In this document: piece after piece, positions 1 through 11,812 of the stretch | Layout of the letters: each line of letters begins with the position of its first letter | How positions within the stretch are numbered: position 1 is the first letter of the stretch | Source of the DNA: Heliocidaris tuberculata | Lineage: Eukaryota; Echinodermata; Echinoidea; Camarodonta; Echinometridae | DNA length: 64,000 nucleotides | Reading direction: 5' to 3' | NCBI GenBank assembly: GCA_025618425.1 | Contig: CM046847.1 | Coordinates: 12,940,968-13,004,967 of the forward strand | Position numbers and translations under genes: made by a program | The notes under the pieces: model-generated | The model's input: the letters and a program-made list of their open reading frames with translations, nothing else | What the model was told of the DNA's origin: nothing | The model's database searches: none

Positions 1-86
1 CTGAACACCAATCTCCAAAATATTGATGGTGTCAATATTAGAAACGAATACAAAGTGCTAATAATACCAACTACGCACTCCCATCC

Positions 87-1256
87 ATGAGATTTGCACT
101 AACCGTTCACGATCTCCACAGTACTCACCTTAAATCTCTTGATGCCCTTCTGGACAAATATTTAAAAAATGGTTGGGCATGCCCATGCGAGGTGCAAATA
201 ACGCCTTGGTCCACGCCCCAGAAGGCCTTGATATCCCGACCATGTCATGATTATACCGGTCTTGTCACTGCCTTTCATATAGTAGGTCGAGAACATTTGG
301 CGACATGTATGTCAACCACGCCCTCGACCAACAACTATCGAGGGAAGGAAATTGGTCTCGGAAATCCTCAACGATCTGTGATGCCCATGAAGTATATTCC
401 AAGAGTATACAATGTAACTGGCAGAAAATTAAACACAAGGTTAAACAAAACCTAAAGGAACAGAGTAGTGAAAAATGGAAAAAGGATATTGAACCTCTCC
501 TCGTTCAGGGTGACTTCTTAAAGATTTTACACATGGAAAATGGAGATTTGTCATGGAAATCGATAATCTTCGGACTCCCCCAGGGGGGTCCTAAAGTTTG
601 CCGTTAATGCTTGTATTGATAGTTTACCAAGTAATAAGAACTTATATCGTTGGGGCAAACACCTGAACGATAAGTGCAATCTATGCCAAGCTAAAGGTAC
701 TCTCCACCGTGTTCTCAATCACTGTGAGAAGATGCTTGACAGATATACATGGCGTCACAATAATGTGATTCACAACTTGGTCTCACTCATGAAACAAAAG
801 AATGCAAATCTGAAAGATGTCAGGATCTTTGCTGACCTAGAGGGCGTTAATATAAACGGTGGAACAGTTCCTCCAGAAGTCACGCCCACTCAACAAAAAC
901 CCGACATTTGCTTTCTGGACTACAGACAGAAAAGGGTCGTTATAATTGAGTTGACGGTCCCCTTTGAAAGGAACGAAGCCCATCAAAGGAAATGTGATCG
1001 CTATGCAGGTCTTATCTACGATATCAAAATGGCTGGGTGGAACCCCCAACTCATTTGTCTTGAAATTGGATCTAGGGGTCTTATAACCCCAGAAAACAAA
1101 AAACGTTTTCTTGCTATTATGAAAGAATGTAACATGGGGAAGAAATACGCGAACCTGATAGATGAAGTTCTGAAAATGGTCCTTTTGGGATCCTACGTTG
1201 TTTTTAACAGCAGATCAGAACCTTCATGGCAATCTTACCAATACTTCGAAATGTAA
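87..1256 (+). pseudogene. 3' part of a non-LTR retrotransposon with restriction-like endonuclease (R2-group-like), frameshifted
   Basis: Three overlapping open stretches (87-455, about 470-600, 650-1256) read as one broken polyprotein tail. The last part shows a zinc knuckle of the form C-x2-C-x7-H-x4-C (CNLCQAKGTLHRVLNHC) followed by a WRHN motif, then a PD...E motif (KPDIC ... VVIIELTVPFERN) and a downstream Lys (HQRKCDRY). This order, knuckle then PD-(D/E)xK-like nuclease, is that of the C-terminal domain of R2-type non-LTR retrotransposons. The reading frame shifts near 440 and in the G-run near 583-590, so the copy is dead. The reverse transcriptase would lie left of the window. Family level (R2, HERO, NeSL or a relative) cannot be decided here. 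The open frame ends in TAA at 1254-1256 and an AT-rich 3' tail follows. Confidence 0.72.
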
Positions 1257-2070
1257 ATAATTACATTTATGAGTGAGTAAACACCTGAATAATGCCAAAA
1301 GTGAATCAGGTTATTTGACGCCACGTTCACGTGGTAATTTATGAATGCAGTTATTCTACAATGTGACTGGATGTACGCCCATGATGTTCAAACTTAGCAT
1401 TATATTTATTATTATGAGAATAGAAATGTTATACCATTCACTTACATCACTGTACTATATTTAAATAAACATTATTAAATTCTATGTAAATAATCAAGCT
1501 TCAATATATTATATTCTTGCCTAAGGTTACACTGAATCATTATACTTCGCCTTTTTTAATTGGTGCAAAATGTTATTCCATGAAAGTTATTAAATGAAAC
1601 TATTTGCATGACTGCCTATCCACACATTTTTATTTGGAAATATTTATGTAAATGTATTACAGTGATTGACTCCACGTCCATAATCTGTTCCATTTATGTG
1701 CCTTCATACTTCGTCCGTTGTTACAGCAATGAATTTTTTTTTTTTCTCTCTGGGTTTTAATGATTATTTATGCCATATCTACCAAAGTAACCAGATTATC
1801 AATTTGCTATAGCACTACATAAACAAGACATGGATTCGTGCGGGGGGGGGGGGGGGGGGATCACTTTATACCGTAATGACATATTGTTGTCAATTCGTTG
1901 TCGACACAATGCCCAAAATAACTTATGACTTACTTTTATTTGTAGCTAATATGTATCATATAACTTTCAATAACTGCAACTACGTCCATACGTATATATA
2001 GAACTCTGGGTCACGCTTGAGCGATTGTTCATTTGACAAATTTGAAACGTACTGTACGAACCCACGGTAC
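1257..2070. other. AT-rich non-coding stretch with an 18-base G run
   Basis: No open frame of note. It probably begins with the 3' tail of the preceding retroelement. An uninterrupted G run occupies 1842-1859. Confidence 0.5.
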
Positions 2071-4020
2071 ACTGTCGCTTGGTCTACCACCACTTGGTCT
2101 AATCATCAGTTCGTCGAACTCCACGTGGTCTAACTTCATTTTGTCTACAACCAGTTTGTCTACTTACCATTTCGTCTAATGTCCATTTGGCCTAATAACC
2201 AATTCGTCTAATACCCAGTTTGGCTAACCCCATTTAGTCTAAAACCCATTTGGGCTAATTTTCACTTCGGCTAATTTTCATTTCGTCTATTTCCAAATAG
2301 TCTAACAGTCATTTAGTCTACAAGCTACATAGTCTAATATCCATTTGGGCTACACCTACTTTGGCTAATACCATATGGTCTACCTATCATTTGGTCAAAT
2401 TCCATTTATAAATAAATAAATTAGTTAGTATTATTTTTTAGTAATTTCCTTTCATGACTTAAGTAGAAGAACCTGATTTTGTATTGCACTTCAAATTATG
2501 TTTGTCGGGTTGATAATCTGTTATTCATGTTTCTTATTTGATATCCGATGTACAAATGTTTGTGCAAGTAGTCAATAAAAGCTAGGGGCGGTGCCAGAGT
2601 ATTTTCATAGGAGGGGCAAGAGACCCACAGACTTGGGGTTTCAACGAACTGAGTACCTTTTTTTTTGGAAAAGGGGGAACTTACTTATAAAGGGTGAAGA
2701 CAAGAATGGAAAATGGCGTTTTGATACGTTGCTGTACCCCTACATTGTATTTAACACACATTAAATGTTACGGATATATTTTCTAATCTTTGCATAATAT
2801 GCAATTCTGCTCTACTCCTAACTTGCAAGCGAGCGACCAAAAATACTATGTTCTTGTTGAAGGTAATGCACGGTGCTTGCATTATGTGATTTCATGACGA
2901 AGATGCTGCAAAAGCATTTAATTTCAAGCACAATCTCTCAATGAAAGAGATAGATAGGACTTTATGTTACTGCCATGAGTTATAATAAGTTAGTGCGAGC
3001 GAGCGTAGCGAGCCAGCTTCAGACTGGGGATATCTTGATTGCTGCAATATTATTAAATTTTGGGGCACTGTGTCCCCAGCTCTCGCTAAGTTCCTGCTCA
3101 AATGTGTCACACTGTTGTCATATCAAGAACTAAATATTCTGCCATTAAGCTTCTCTGATTCGTTTGAGCTATGCAAGTTGCTATTTTCAGGGGCGGCGCT
3201 ACGGGGAGGGGGGCAGGGGGCGGTTGCCGCCTTTGATTTTTCAAGTACGGAAATATGAGGTAAATTTTACGGATTACAGAAAAAGTAAATATTTAGAGTC
3301 TAGCAAAAATACAAGTTATAAACAAGCCCGGTATACAAGACATATTACAGACATCGGTATTTTTTTTGTTTTGTTTTTGACCTCAGCTCAGGATAGAGTC
3401 GAGTCAGGACAGCAACCCCTCCCCCCCCCCCCCCCCCCGGGGCCCCCTAGGCCCTTCCAAAAAGCTCTGGCCACAACCTGTCCAGGGATGGCCAACAAAA
3501 TGACGCATAGTGTTGTTGGTAGGTGCGTAGACGAAAAGGGAATAGCCCAATAGGCAATTAGCCTTATAGTGATAATTAGACAAAGTGATGTTTAGACAAA
3601 TCGGCATTTAGACCATCTGACAATTAGACTAAATGGAAAATGGACTAAATGAAAGTTAGACCAACTGCACATTAGACCATATAAATGCCATGTAGACCAA
3701 ACGGATACTAGACCAAGTGGATTTTAGACGAAATGCCTGTAGACCAACTAGTTTTAGACTGACTGGGAATTAGACAAACTGACATTAGACGAACTGGTAG
3801 TAGACCAAGTGACAACAAAATAAATCAGACGAAATGGTAATTAGACCAAATGGTAATTAGACCAAGTGATAATTAGCCCAAGTGGTCATTAGACCTTCTG
3901 GTTATTAGACCAAGTGCAAATTAGACCAAGTGAAGAGTGGACCAAAAGGGTTTAGCCCGAATGAAGGTAGCCCATCTGGAAATTAGACCAAGTGGTTTTA
4001 GCCCGAGCGTGCTTAAACCC
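2071..4020. mobile_element. Foldback-type element with arms made of about 17-bp degenerate tandem units
   Basis: The left arm (about 2071-2405) is roughly 19 degenerate copies of a unit with consensus close to CCATTTGGTCTAAT, each varying in one to four bases. The right arm (about 3555-4020) is roughly 26 copies of the reverse complement, consensus close to ATTAGACCAAATGG. The two arms therefore form a long inverted repeat whose pairing register can slip by whole units. The interior (2406-3554) has no recognisable transposase; it holds AT-rich DNA and a G/C-run patch. The architecture resembles Drosophila FB and sea urchin TU foldback elements, whose long inverted repeats are built from short tandem units. 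Homology to those is not claimed. No target duplication could be fixed. Confidence 0.6.
3185..3480. repeat. G-run / C-run patch inside the foldback element
   Basis: A GGGGCGGCGCTACGG-like motif near 3190 is followed by G runs, and a C run with a G run occupies about 3419-3442. This pairing of a G-rich start and C-run end recurs at other places in the window (12.4, 13.4, 62.3 and 63.8 kb), so it is probably an old non-autonomous insertion. Open frames across it are compositional. Confidence 0.4.
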
Positions 4021-4189
4021 GAACCCACTTCTATATATTTGTTTGTGTTTTGCGTTTTCCTATTCTTGTGTATTGTACTCTAGCTATATTACCCTGCCTG
4101 AGGAACTTATACTTTTATCTGTAAACCTCGGTCCTGGGTTATTTATGTACTTCTTTATTTGAATGTTAAATGTTTTTATAATAAAGATG

Positions 4190-6836
4190 AATTAATAAAA
4201 GAACTTCCAACAGATATCCCATTGAAATTAAGTTTGGATACCTGTTTAGATTTGCCAATGAGCAACAATTCAGTTTTATTGTCATTTAGCATTAGTTTGT
4301 TTAGCATCATCCTTTAACGTACATAACTGACACATGCTTCTATGAGTGAGACACTTTGCTCTTGAGCAAACACATCAGACCTAAATGACAAGTAGATCTG
4401 TGTGTCATCTGCATAGCAGTGGCATGATATTCCATGGCAGGGAACTTATTGTGGACCTTTGTAATGAGATTACCTGTATACAGCGTAAATAACAGAGGGT
4501 CCAATCGAGACCCTTGCGGGACCCCGAAGCTAGGGCACTTGAAAAGAATCATAGACAGCATCATCAAGCTTGATCTTTTGATGTCTATTGGTCAAATATG
4601 ACTCAATCCATCTGAGAGCAAAATCATCAATGCCAACGCAGATCTTCAACGTTTCCAATAAACGAGAATGATCTATAGTATCAAATGCACTACTTAAGTC
4701 TAATAGGAGCAATATAGTGACTTTCTGGTTGTCCATAGCCATCAATAAGTCACTCTTTATTCTTAAAAGTGTGGTTTTAGGGGGTAACCTCGCTAGTCAT
4801 AAGGACCGCTATTCATAAGGACCACTTATTCATAAGGACCGCTATCCATAACGCGTGACTAAATGAATAGCGGTTTGTACGAATAGCGGTCCTTCTGAAC
4901 AGCGAGCAAACCATAGACAAATTTCCTCGCTATTCATAAGGACATCCATTCATACGGACCACTATTCTACTCATAAGGACCGCTATTCATAGCGCGTGTT
5001 AAATGAATAGCGGTTTTTTTATGAATAGCGGTTCTTATGAATAGCCAGCGGACCCGGGTTTCAGTACTATGAAATTGTCTGTATGCCGACTAATTGGGTG
5101 GCAGAAGTGAATTACTATTGAGATGATTCAGAATTTGCTGGTAAGCAGCACCTTCGACCAGCTTAGATATTTATTTCAGATTGCTTACAGGCCGAAGATT
5201 ACATAATTCTGTATCAAGACCAGGTTTTTTTCAAGAGTGGTTGCACTATAGAGCGACTTTCCACTGTGCAGGGAAATGACCAGTTGAGAGAGATAAATTA
5301 ATCAAGGATGTGACCACAGGAATCAACACCTCGATGCACTGTAAAAGGACCTTTGTGGGCATCGGATCTAATGGACATGACTTTTTACTGAGCTTCAATA
5401 TAAGTCTTTCAACATCATGCTCAGAAAGGGGTTTAAAGTTGCTGAACGTTACTACATTATGAGAAGTTACTTGAAGAGAGTCTGTGATTGGTCTGTTCAT
5501 TACGTGCAATCTTGACTCAATGTCGTTATGAATCTTCATGACTTTGCCATGAAAAAACTTTCCCAACTCATTTACAAAAGTAGGTTTATCAGTACTGCAT
5601 GGTATTACAGGTTGTTTACTTGCTACTTTTAAAAAAGACTTAACGACATTTAACAATTGTTTTGGATTGTCTTTGTTTTCCATGATTAGATCTCTGTGCT
5701 GGTTTCTACGAGATTTATTCAGAAGATGTAGTGTAGAATTTCGAAGCAACTTATAATTGTCCCAATCTTTATCAATCCTAGTTTTCAACCAGCGTTTTTT
5801 CGCTTTCCTCTTCTTCCTTTTTTCTGCCCTGACACTGTCAGTGTACAATGGTACCTGGGGACGTACAACAACCTTTGTTGTTACGACAGGTGCATGTTTC
5901 TCCAAGATATCACCAAGTATAACATCATATAATAGAGCTAATTCGTAAAGGTTACTTGGTGTATGTGTACAAAGCTCACTTTCAGCAACATCTATCTTCA
6001 AAGTTTCAAGATCAATGGCAGAAAACCTACGAAATGATATTGTTTTGGAACGGAATGGAGGTTTAAATGACTTAAGAGAACACAACAGGAATATGATCAG
6101 ATTACAGAGAACCATGTGGGCAAGGTCGACCAATTACAATATCATTTGACTGACGACATATCATTAAATCAAGGGTGTGACCGTGTGTCCGAGTACAAAA
6201 ATTAACAATTTGTGTGCAGCAGAGAGTCAAGGAGATCTAAGAAAGATCTTGAGTCTGCATTGCTGGTATCCACATGGATACTGAAATCCCCTTTGACTAT
6301 AGCAGGGGGTTATTTGACAATAAATGACATTGAATATAATGATTAAATTCAGATACAAAAAATGAAACTGTTGCTCGATGTGATTCTGAATAAGGCGGTC
6401 GATAAATATTTATCAACTGCAAATGAAATGATTGACATGAGATAAGATATTCAGCAAACTCGAAGGAGTCCTTTTCACTAGCAGCAACCATACAAACGTT
6501 GATTTTCTCTCTGAAGGCAAGGCCAGTTCCACCACCACGTCGGCCGCTCCGTGGATGGTGAATAAAACGGTATCCGGCAGGAACAAGTTCACGCAGAACT
6601 GCTGAGTCATTGTCTGTTAGCCAAGTTTCTGTCATGGCAATCAAGTCCACATTGCTGTCACAGATGAAGTCATGGACAAGTGCAGCCTTATTACGCACAG
6701 ACTGCATATTTACAGAGCAAAGTTGGAGGTTTGAGGATGAATTTGACTGTCTTTTACATCTGATGCCGTTCTTTCTACAGCCGCCTCGAAATAGAGTAAT
6801 CGTTCTCTCTAATTTGTTAATGAAAAAGGTGTTCAT
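4190..6836 (-). pseudogene. L2/CR1-like LINE ORF2 fragment (endonuclease plus reverse transcriptase), broken
   Basis: Read on the minus strand from 6836 downward. 6297-6836 encodes an apurinic-type endonuclease domain (LCSVNMQSVRNKAALVHDF, then LIAMTETWLTDND and a HHPRSGRRGGG stretch). 5246-6133 encodes the linker and start of the RT. The RT core follows around an insertion at 4778-5056: DLSSAFDTIDH, ESYLTNRHQKIKL, GVPQGSRLDPLLFTLYT, and CYADDTQIYLSF after a frameshift near 4425. Residues typical of the 3' RT region can be followed to about 4190. Stops and frameshifts show it is inactive. The YADD box and endonuclease type place it in the L2/CR1 assemblage; the exact clade is not resolved. 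Confidence 0.85.
4778..5056. mobile_element. 279-bp inverted-repeat MITE inserted in the LINE, 5-bp target duplication GGTTT
   Basis: The host LINE frame reads Gln-Phe-His-Ser-Thr-Glu-Thr up to the right edge and Thr-Leu-Leu-Arg-Ile-Lys-Ser-Asp past the left edge. Removing 4778-5056 plus one copy of GGTTT (4773-4777 or 5057-5061) restores a seamless open frame. The ends are imperfect inverted repeats (GGGTaacctcGCTAgTCATA against GGGTccgctgGCTATTCATA). The body is two successive hairpins built from the unit CGCTATTCATAAGGACC in both orientations. No coding capacity. Superfamily not assigned. Confidence 0.85.
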
Positions 6837-7680
6837 AACAGTACTATTACCCCCCCCCCCTTATTCTGCTATGCGAATATTGCAAATCTTGGTTTATTTT
6901 AAAATCAATATCCATTTTCCTGCTTTGATATTTTTTCTCCCAACCAGTTGTTTGCTCTCTCTCTCTCTCTCTCTGGGGGTGATATTTTAACGACGAACAT
7001 CACTATATCTCTGACTCAGGTTACCCCCAAAACGAACCCAACACCCCCATCCTAAAAAACGGTTAGATGATTGGCAAAAATATACATATCACAAGTCCCT
7101 CAAACCCACACACATAGACACACACACACACACGCGCGCGCGCTCGCGCACACGTCCCCAATTGGACCCACACCCAAATCCACATAGCTAACACATATTT
7201 TCCTTTTTACTCAGCATCTGCTCGGAGGATAAGATCTTTATCAACAAAGTCAAAAACTGAAAGAAAGAAGTCCATTATGCTATACAAACTATGTAAAAAA
7301 ATGTTTGAAACTTACAGCTGATGATATGAAGATGCGAATCTTTTCTGTGTCGAATACGCTCACCAATTTGAAGCAGGTAGCCGACTGCTGGTGGTATATA
7401 TAAGGCTTTCGTACCTGTTGCTATTATTATACATGACAAGAGCACCCATGGTCCGTAGATATCTCGAGTTTACTTTTGACCCTGTTCACATTCAAATTGT
7501 CAGGGGGAATGGATGTGTGAATGCAGTGTGGCTCTACGTGTAGATCGAGTGTCGCTAATTATGTACCTCTAAATAGGTGCGTGGTTAAAAATTTATGTGT
7601 AATCACCATGATCACTGTGGAAACTTTTTAAAAAGTGATGATCAGTTTTTACTCTTGTCGGAAATTTTGAAATGATTGAT
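6797..7680. repeat. Duplication, copy 1 (without hairpin insertions)
   Basis: Matches 8048-9110 in the same order: a C run, the block ending CAACCAG before a (CT)n tract, CCCCAAAACGAACCCAACAC, a (CA)n block, then CATCTGCTCGGAGGATAA, CCGACTGCTGGTG and CACATTC. It starts at the 5' end of the LINE endonuclease frame, so both copies may contain LINE 5' leader sequence. It carries neither of the two insertions present in copy 2 and so gives the empty sites. Confidence 0.75.
7116..7153. repeat. (CA)n-(CG)n alternating purine-pyrimidine tract
   Basis: An unbroken alternating run passes from CA repeats into CG repeats and back. Such tracts are known to favour left-handed DNA under supercoiling. Function is not implied. 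Confidence 0.6.
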
Positions 7681-7702
7681 TTTTTCATTCATTCACTCAT
7701 TT

Positions 7703-7733
<31 letters not shown>

Positions 7734-7839
7734 TTCTTTTATTCTTTTTTTTTATCTTGCTGGTCGAAAAAAAATTCAGCTAATTTGTCGGGAGATCTGA
7801 TCAGACACCTTAAAATTGTATAGCGACGTACCTACTATA

Positions 7840-8015
7840 AACACGATAAAAAATATTTTCGAAAAATCAACTCAAGGCAATTTCAGTAGCCCTGTCTATC
7901 ACCTTTAGAAATGTGCGAACATTAAAATGGCGTATTACGTAATCTGGACCTGATTTCTATGGGCAGTACAATAGGCCTTTGAAATTGCCCTTGAGTTTAT
8001 TTTTCGAAAGATGAT
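7840..8015. mobile_element. MITE copy, family AACACGATAAAAA, right end lost
   Basis: About 176 bp clearly related to the complete copy at 18644-18830 (shared AACACGATAAAAA start, CCTGTCTATCACCTTTAG and GGCGTATTACGTAATCTG cores). It lacks the final TAGTTTTTATCGTGTT. It lies between the two copies of the duplication. Confidence 0.75.
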
Positions 8016-8625
8016 GTCATTTAGATAACTTAAGATAATTCATGTGAAATAGAATTATCGTTCTCTTTAATTTTTTAATGGAAAAGGTTTTTTCTTAATC
8101 ACCCTCCCCCCCCCCCCCCCTCTATCCTGCTGTGCATGTTGCAAATCTTGGTTCATTTGTAAATCAATATCCATTTTCCTGCATTGAATTTTTCTTCTAA
8201 CCAGTTATTTGCTCTCTCTCTCTCTCTCTCTCTCTCGGGGTGATATTATTTTTAACGACGAACATCGCTAATCTAAAGTTACCCCCAAAACGAACCCAAC
8301 ACCCCCCCCCCCCATCCTTGAAAACGGTTAGATGATTGGCAAAAATATATATATCACAACTCCCTCTACCCCACACACATAGACCCACGCACACACACAC
8401 ACACACACCCGCACACATGCTCCCAATTGAACCCACATCCAAACCCACATATCTATCAAATATTTTCTTTTTTACTCAGCATCTGCTCGGAGGATAATAT
8501 CTTTATTTACAAAGTCATAGACTGAAAGACAAACGTCCGTTACGTTGTACAAACTACGTAACACAATGTTTGAAACTTACAGCTGATATGAAGATGCAGA
8601 TCTTTTCGAATATGCTCACCAATCT

Positions 8626-8769
8626 GGGGAGCGTTTCATCAAGTGTTTTGTCAGTGATTTTTACCGACAGCTGTTATAAGCTACTGAAATCCTTGCATTT
8701 CACTGATTGGCTGGGAGCAAATTTGTCGGTAAAAATCACTGACAAAACACTTGATGAAACGCTCCCCAG
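8626..8769. mobile_element. Hairpin MITE, termini CTGGGGAGCGTTTCATCAAG
   Basis: Long near-perfect inverted repeat of about 43 bp around a core containing TTTCACTGATTGGCTGGGAG. Copy 1 of the duplication gives the empty site (ACCAATTTGAAGCAG against ACCAAT-element-AAGCAG). No clear target duplication survives. The GTTTCATCA terminal motif recurs in the larger element at 59312-60350. Confidence 0.8.
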
Positions 8770-8861
8770 AAGCAGATAGCCGACTGCTGGTGTTATATAT
8801 CAGGCTTTCGTACCTGTTGCTATATTATTATTCATGACAAGTGTACGCACGATCAGTATAT

Positions 8862-8943
8862 GCCTTGGCGCTAATGTACTTTCGCACCGGGTAGGTTAGG
8901 GTTAGGGTTAGGGTTGAGTACCCGGTGCAAAATTAGTGCCCAA
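8862..8943. mobile_element. Small hairpin insertion carrying telomere-like TTAGGG repeats
   Basis: Arms TTCGCACCGGGTA and TACCCGGTGC, plus outer GGCGCTAAT and ATTAGTGCCC, enclose GGTTAGGGTTAGGGTTAGGG. It is absent from the matching place in duplication copy 1. Confidence 0.7.
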
Positions 8944-9110
8944 ATTTACTTTAGACTCTGTTCACATCATGGATGTATAGTGCCGTCTGGCTCGAGTGTC
9001 GCTAGAATCATGTTCCTCCCAATGGAAATTTTGTGCAACTACAGTGGGAAAACGTAGAATTGATAATCAGGCTTTATACTCTTGTCGAAAAATTTGGAAA
9101 TCTGAGGACC

Positions 9111-10719
9111 CTTTTCTTTCCTTTTCTTTCTTTCTTGTTCTTTATTTTCTTTCTGTTTTCTTTTTGGTTTTTCTAATTTATTTCATTTTTTTCAATCGAC
9201 ACCGCATTCCGAAAGACCCTGTCCCTTACGTAGTCCAACTCAAGAAGTGATTCCCAATGTAATCCAAAACGGGACTATTTGTGTGTGTAGAATATTTGAA
9301 TTGGAATGGGAATTTTGGAACAAATTTTGCTTACAAGTTTGCCGAAGTGAAAGTAACAATATCCAACAATGACAAAACAAATATTTTGATTTGACTTTCT
9401 GATTATTATCTGTGTGATTGAAATAAAACATTTTGGGCAGTTGTTGAGAATCAATTTCGCTTATAAAAATTTGTCATTTAAGAATGCTACAGAATAGGAA
9501 TTTAAGGATTTACATTATTCTAAAAATAAATTATATTCTATTTTTCTTGTCTTTACATCAAGCACACAGAGCGATTTTTAGAATAACCCAATGTTGCGGG
9601 GTTTTTTAATTCAACTATATCATTATGGTTATTTAGGGGTGTCGCTATACGATTTGAATGGAGGTGTCGGACCAAATTTGCTGACATGTTTCTGAGAAGC
9701 AACAATTACAATAACAAATAAGGTAGGAGGCCAATTTCAGCGACGCCCCTTTTGTTATTCTAACTAATGCATTGCATTATTTTAAAGTATAAAGAGGGTG
9801 TGCATGTTTGCCAACACGAACAGATCTGATAAGATACATGGTTTGATGCGTTCTAATGGGGACTCGTGACCCCTTCAACGGAAAAACCCAGTATAGGGAA
9901 CTCTTAACAGGTCATTCATCCAACAGTCATGTTTTTTTTTGGAGGCGGAGGAAAGATGGTGTCATTTAGACTATTAAAATGATTGTTTTCTGTAATTTTC
10001 TTTTTAACTCTTACTGTGCCACTGTGTCATTTGGAACAGACTCTACACACAAATTCCATAGAAGAGTATTTATGTGGAAAACAAAGAGTTAATTGAAAGG
10101 TGCTTCATAATTATAGTCGCACTTTCAAGTCTTGCCTGCAGCATTAAGCTTGCAAAGCACTGGTATATTTCAGATGGATATGCTTTGCAATGCATTTCCC
10201 ACTGTGTCCAGCTAAAGTTGTTGCTCTTGTTTATGTTGAGGGCAACAAATGAAAGATGATTAGTTGTTCACAATTTCTTTTTTTTTTTTTTTTTGATGGG
10301 GGGGGGGGGGGGTGACATTTTATTGATTTTCTTCTCTTATTCCCCAAATCGAAAAGCTATGTTCAGCCATCATAGTATTTGTTTGTTTGTTCATTTGAGC
10401 CGATGATAGAAAGTGCTCAAGCAGGATATCTATCTTCCAAGACGTTGATTATTTAACGTTGTGGTTTACTTTTTTGAAGGAGACACCAACGCTGCCGTTT
10501 TGAAAAAAAGGGAAACGTAAAACGTATAATTCATACGAAATGTTGACAATTTATCTGCAGCATATCATATTTGCTTCGTTATTTTCTGTTAATGAATGTG
10601 AGATAATGTGTGTAATCAATACACCTGTCAACAGTCAGGGGTGAAAGAAAGAAAAAAAAAATTTCTAAAACGTACTCTCCATGCTGTTGTCTCTGATGTG
10701 TGAATTAAAACGATCTCCA
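9111..10719. other. Non-coding, low-complexity intergenic DNA
   Basis: T-rich and pyrimidine-rich tracts near 9110-9200, and a T run followed by a G run at about 10277-10312. No supported gene. Confidence 0.5.
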
Positions 10720-10723
10720 TTAA

Positions 10724-11812
10724 AGGGAAATCCAACCTTAAAGGTCATGTAAAGTTTTGGTAAGCCCTCAAAAACTGTTCATCAGATTTCTTCAATTTTT
10801 GTTGATAAATAACAAGATACTAGCAATACTAAGACACTGTGAAGATTTCGCCTCCTAAAGTTTAATATTAAACAAATAAGAGGCAAAAACTAATTTATGT
10901 GCCGGGACAGGCACGTAAAATCCCAACAAAGGCAGCATGTGCTATACACTGTAAACACACGTGTGAAACCAATGATGAGTAGCTACACACAGTGCACACA
11001 CGCTGTCTCTATGCGAAGCCCCAAGATTGCTGTGCGGGGAGCCGTCGGGGTGGAAGGGTCCTAGCATAATGGCAGTGATCAAGCATTCCTCACAGATATT
11101 TACACTGAAATTCACCAGAAATCACAGATGAAATACCAAATGATCTCTTACAGACATCTTTTGATACAAGGAGAACAACATGAGACTATATTTAACATGT
11201 TTCTTTCCAATTTCCTTTTTGCTACCAATACTCTACATGAGCTTTAATAGCAAGTTGCTTTGAAAGAAAGAGGAAAAAACAGAGAAGCAGATTGGTGAAA
11301 GTTTGAACGAAATCAGACAAGTAATAAGAAAGTTATGATTTTTTGAAAGTTGTAATCACTATGCATATGGGAATTTCAAATTGGCCAAATAGGTAATGTC
11401 ACTGTGATGTAGCTGTGGACAACTCCTCCATTCGCTCTAACACATAAAATGACTAAAATGTCACTTTTTTCAAAATGCATTACTCAATAAGATCTTTTCG
11501 TTCATGAAGACCTATAACAATATGCTATCTCCAATATATTTTGAGTACTGCCCCGAGGGTAAAGGCGCCTCGAAGAAAACCGCAAATTAATGATATTTTT
11601 GTGTACGACAAATGGGAGAGTTGTCCACAAAAATGTCACAATCGACTCACCAAATTGCCAATTTGAGATTCACATAGATGTAGTGATCTCATTTTTCAAA
11701 TATCCATAACTTTCTTAGTCCTTGTCCGATTTCTTTCACACTTTCACCATCCTGTTTTTCTTATTTTTCTGCTTTCATACAAATCATCTTATAACCAAGG
11801 TTGGATTGCCCT
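10724..11812. mobile_element. TTAA-flanked MITE family B, interrupted by a family A element
   Basis: Termini AGGGAAATCCAACC (left) and GGTTGGATTGCCCT (right) are inverted repeats flanked by TTAA at 10720-10723 and 11813-11816. The inner part is itself a long imperfect inverted repeat (GTGAAAGTTTGAACGAAATC on the left against GATTTCTTTCACACTTTCAC on the right). Related copies are at 28530-29091 and, diverged, at 44380-44812. A 502-bp family A element sits 14 bp inside its left end. Confidence 0.8.
10742..11243. mobile_element. TTAA-flanked MITE family A, nested in family B
   Basis: 502 bp, flanked by TTAA (10738-10741 and 11244-11247). Ends AGGTCATGTAAAG and CTCTACATGAGCT are inverted repeats. 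The opposite-orientation copy at 39365-39866 has the same length and looks about 97 percent identical by eye. Confidence 0.85.

Larger units (their letters stand above)
8048..9110. repeat. Duplication, copy 2 (carries two hairpin insertions)
   Basis: Related to 6797-7680 throughout, with extra blocks at about 8626-8769 and 8862-8943. Its (CT)n and (CA)n tracts differ in length from copy 1. Confidence 0.75.

Noticed and set aside
2071..4020. CRISPR-like array
   Set aside because: Units are degenerate, spacers absent, orientation flips between arms, and the host is an animal.
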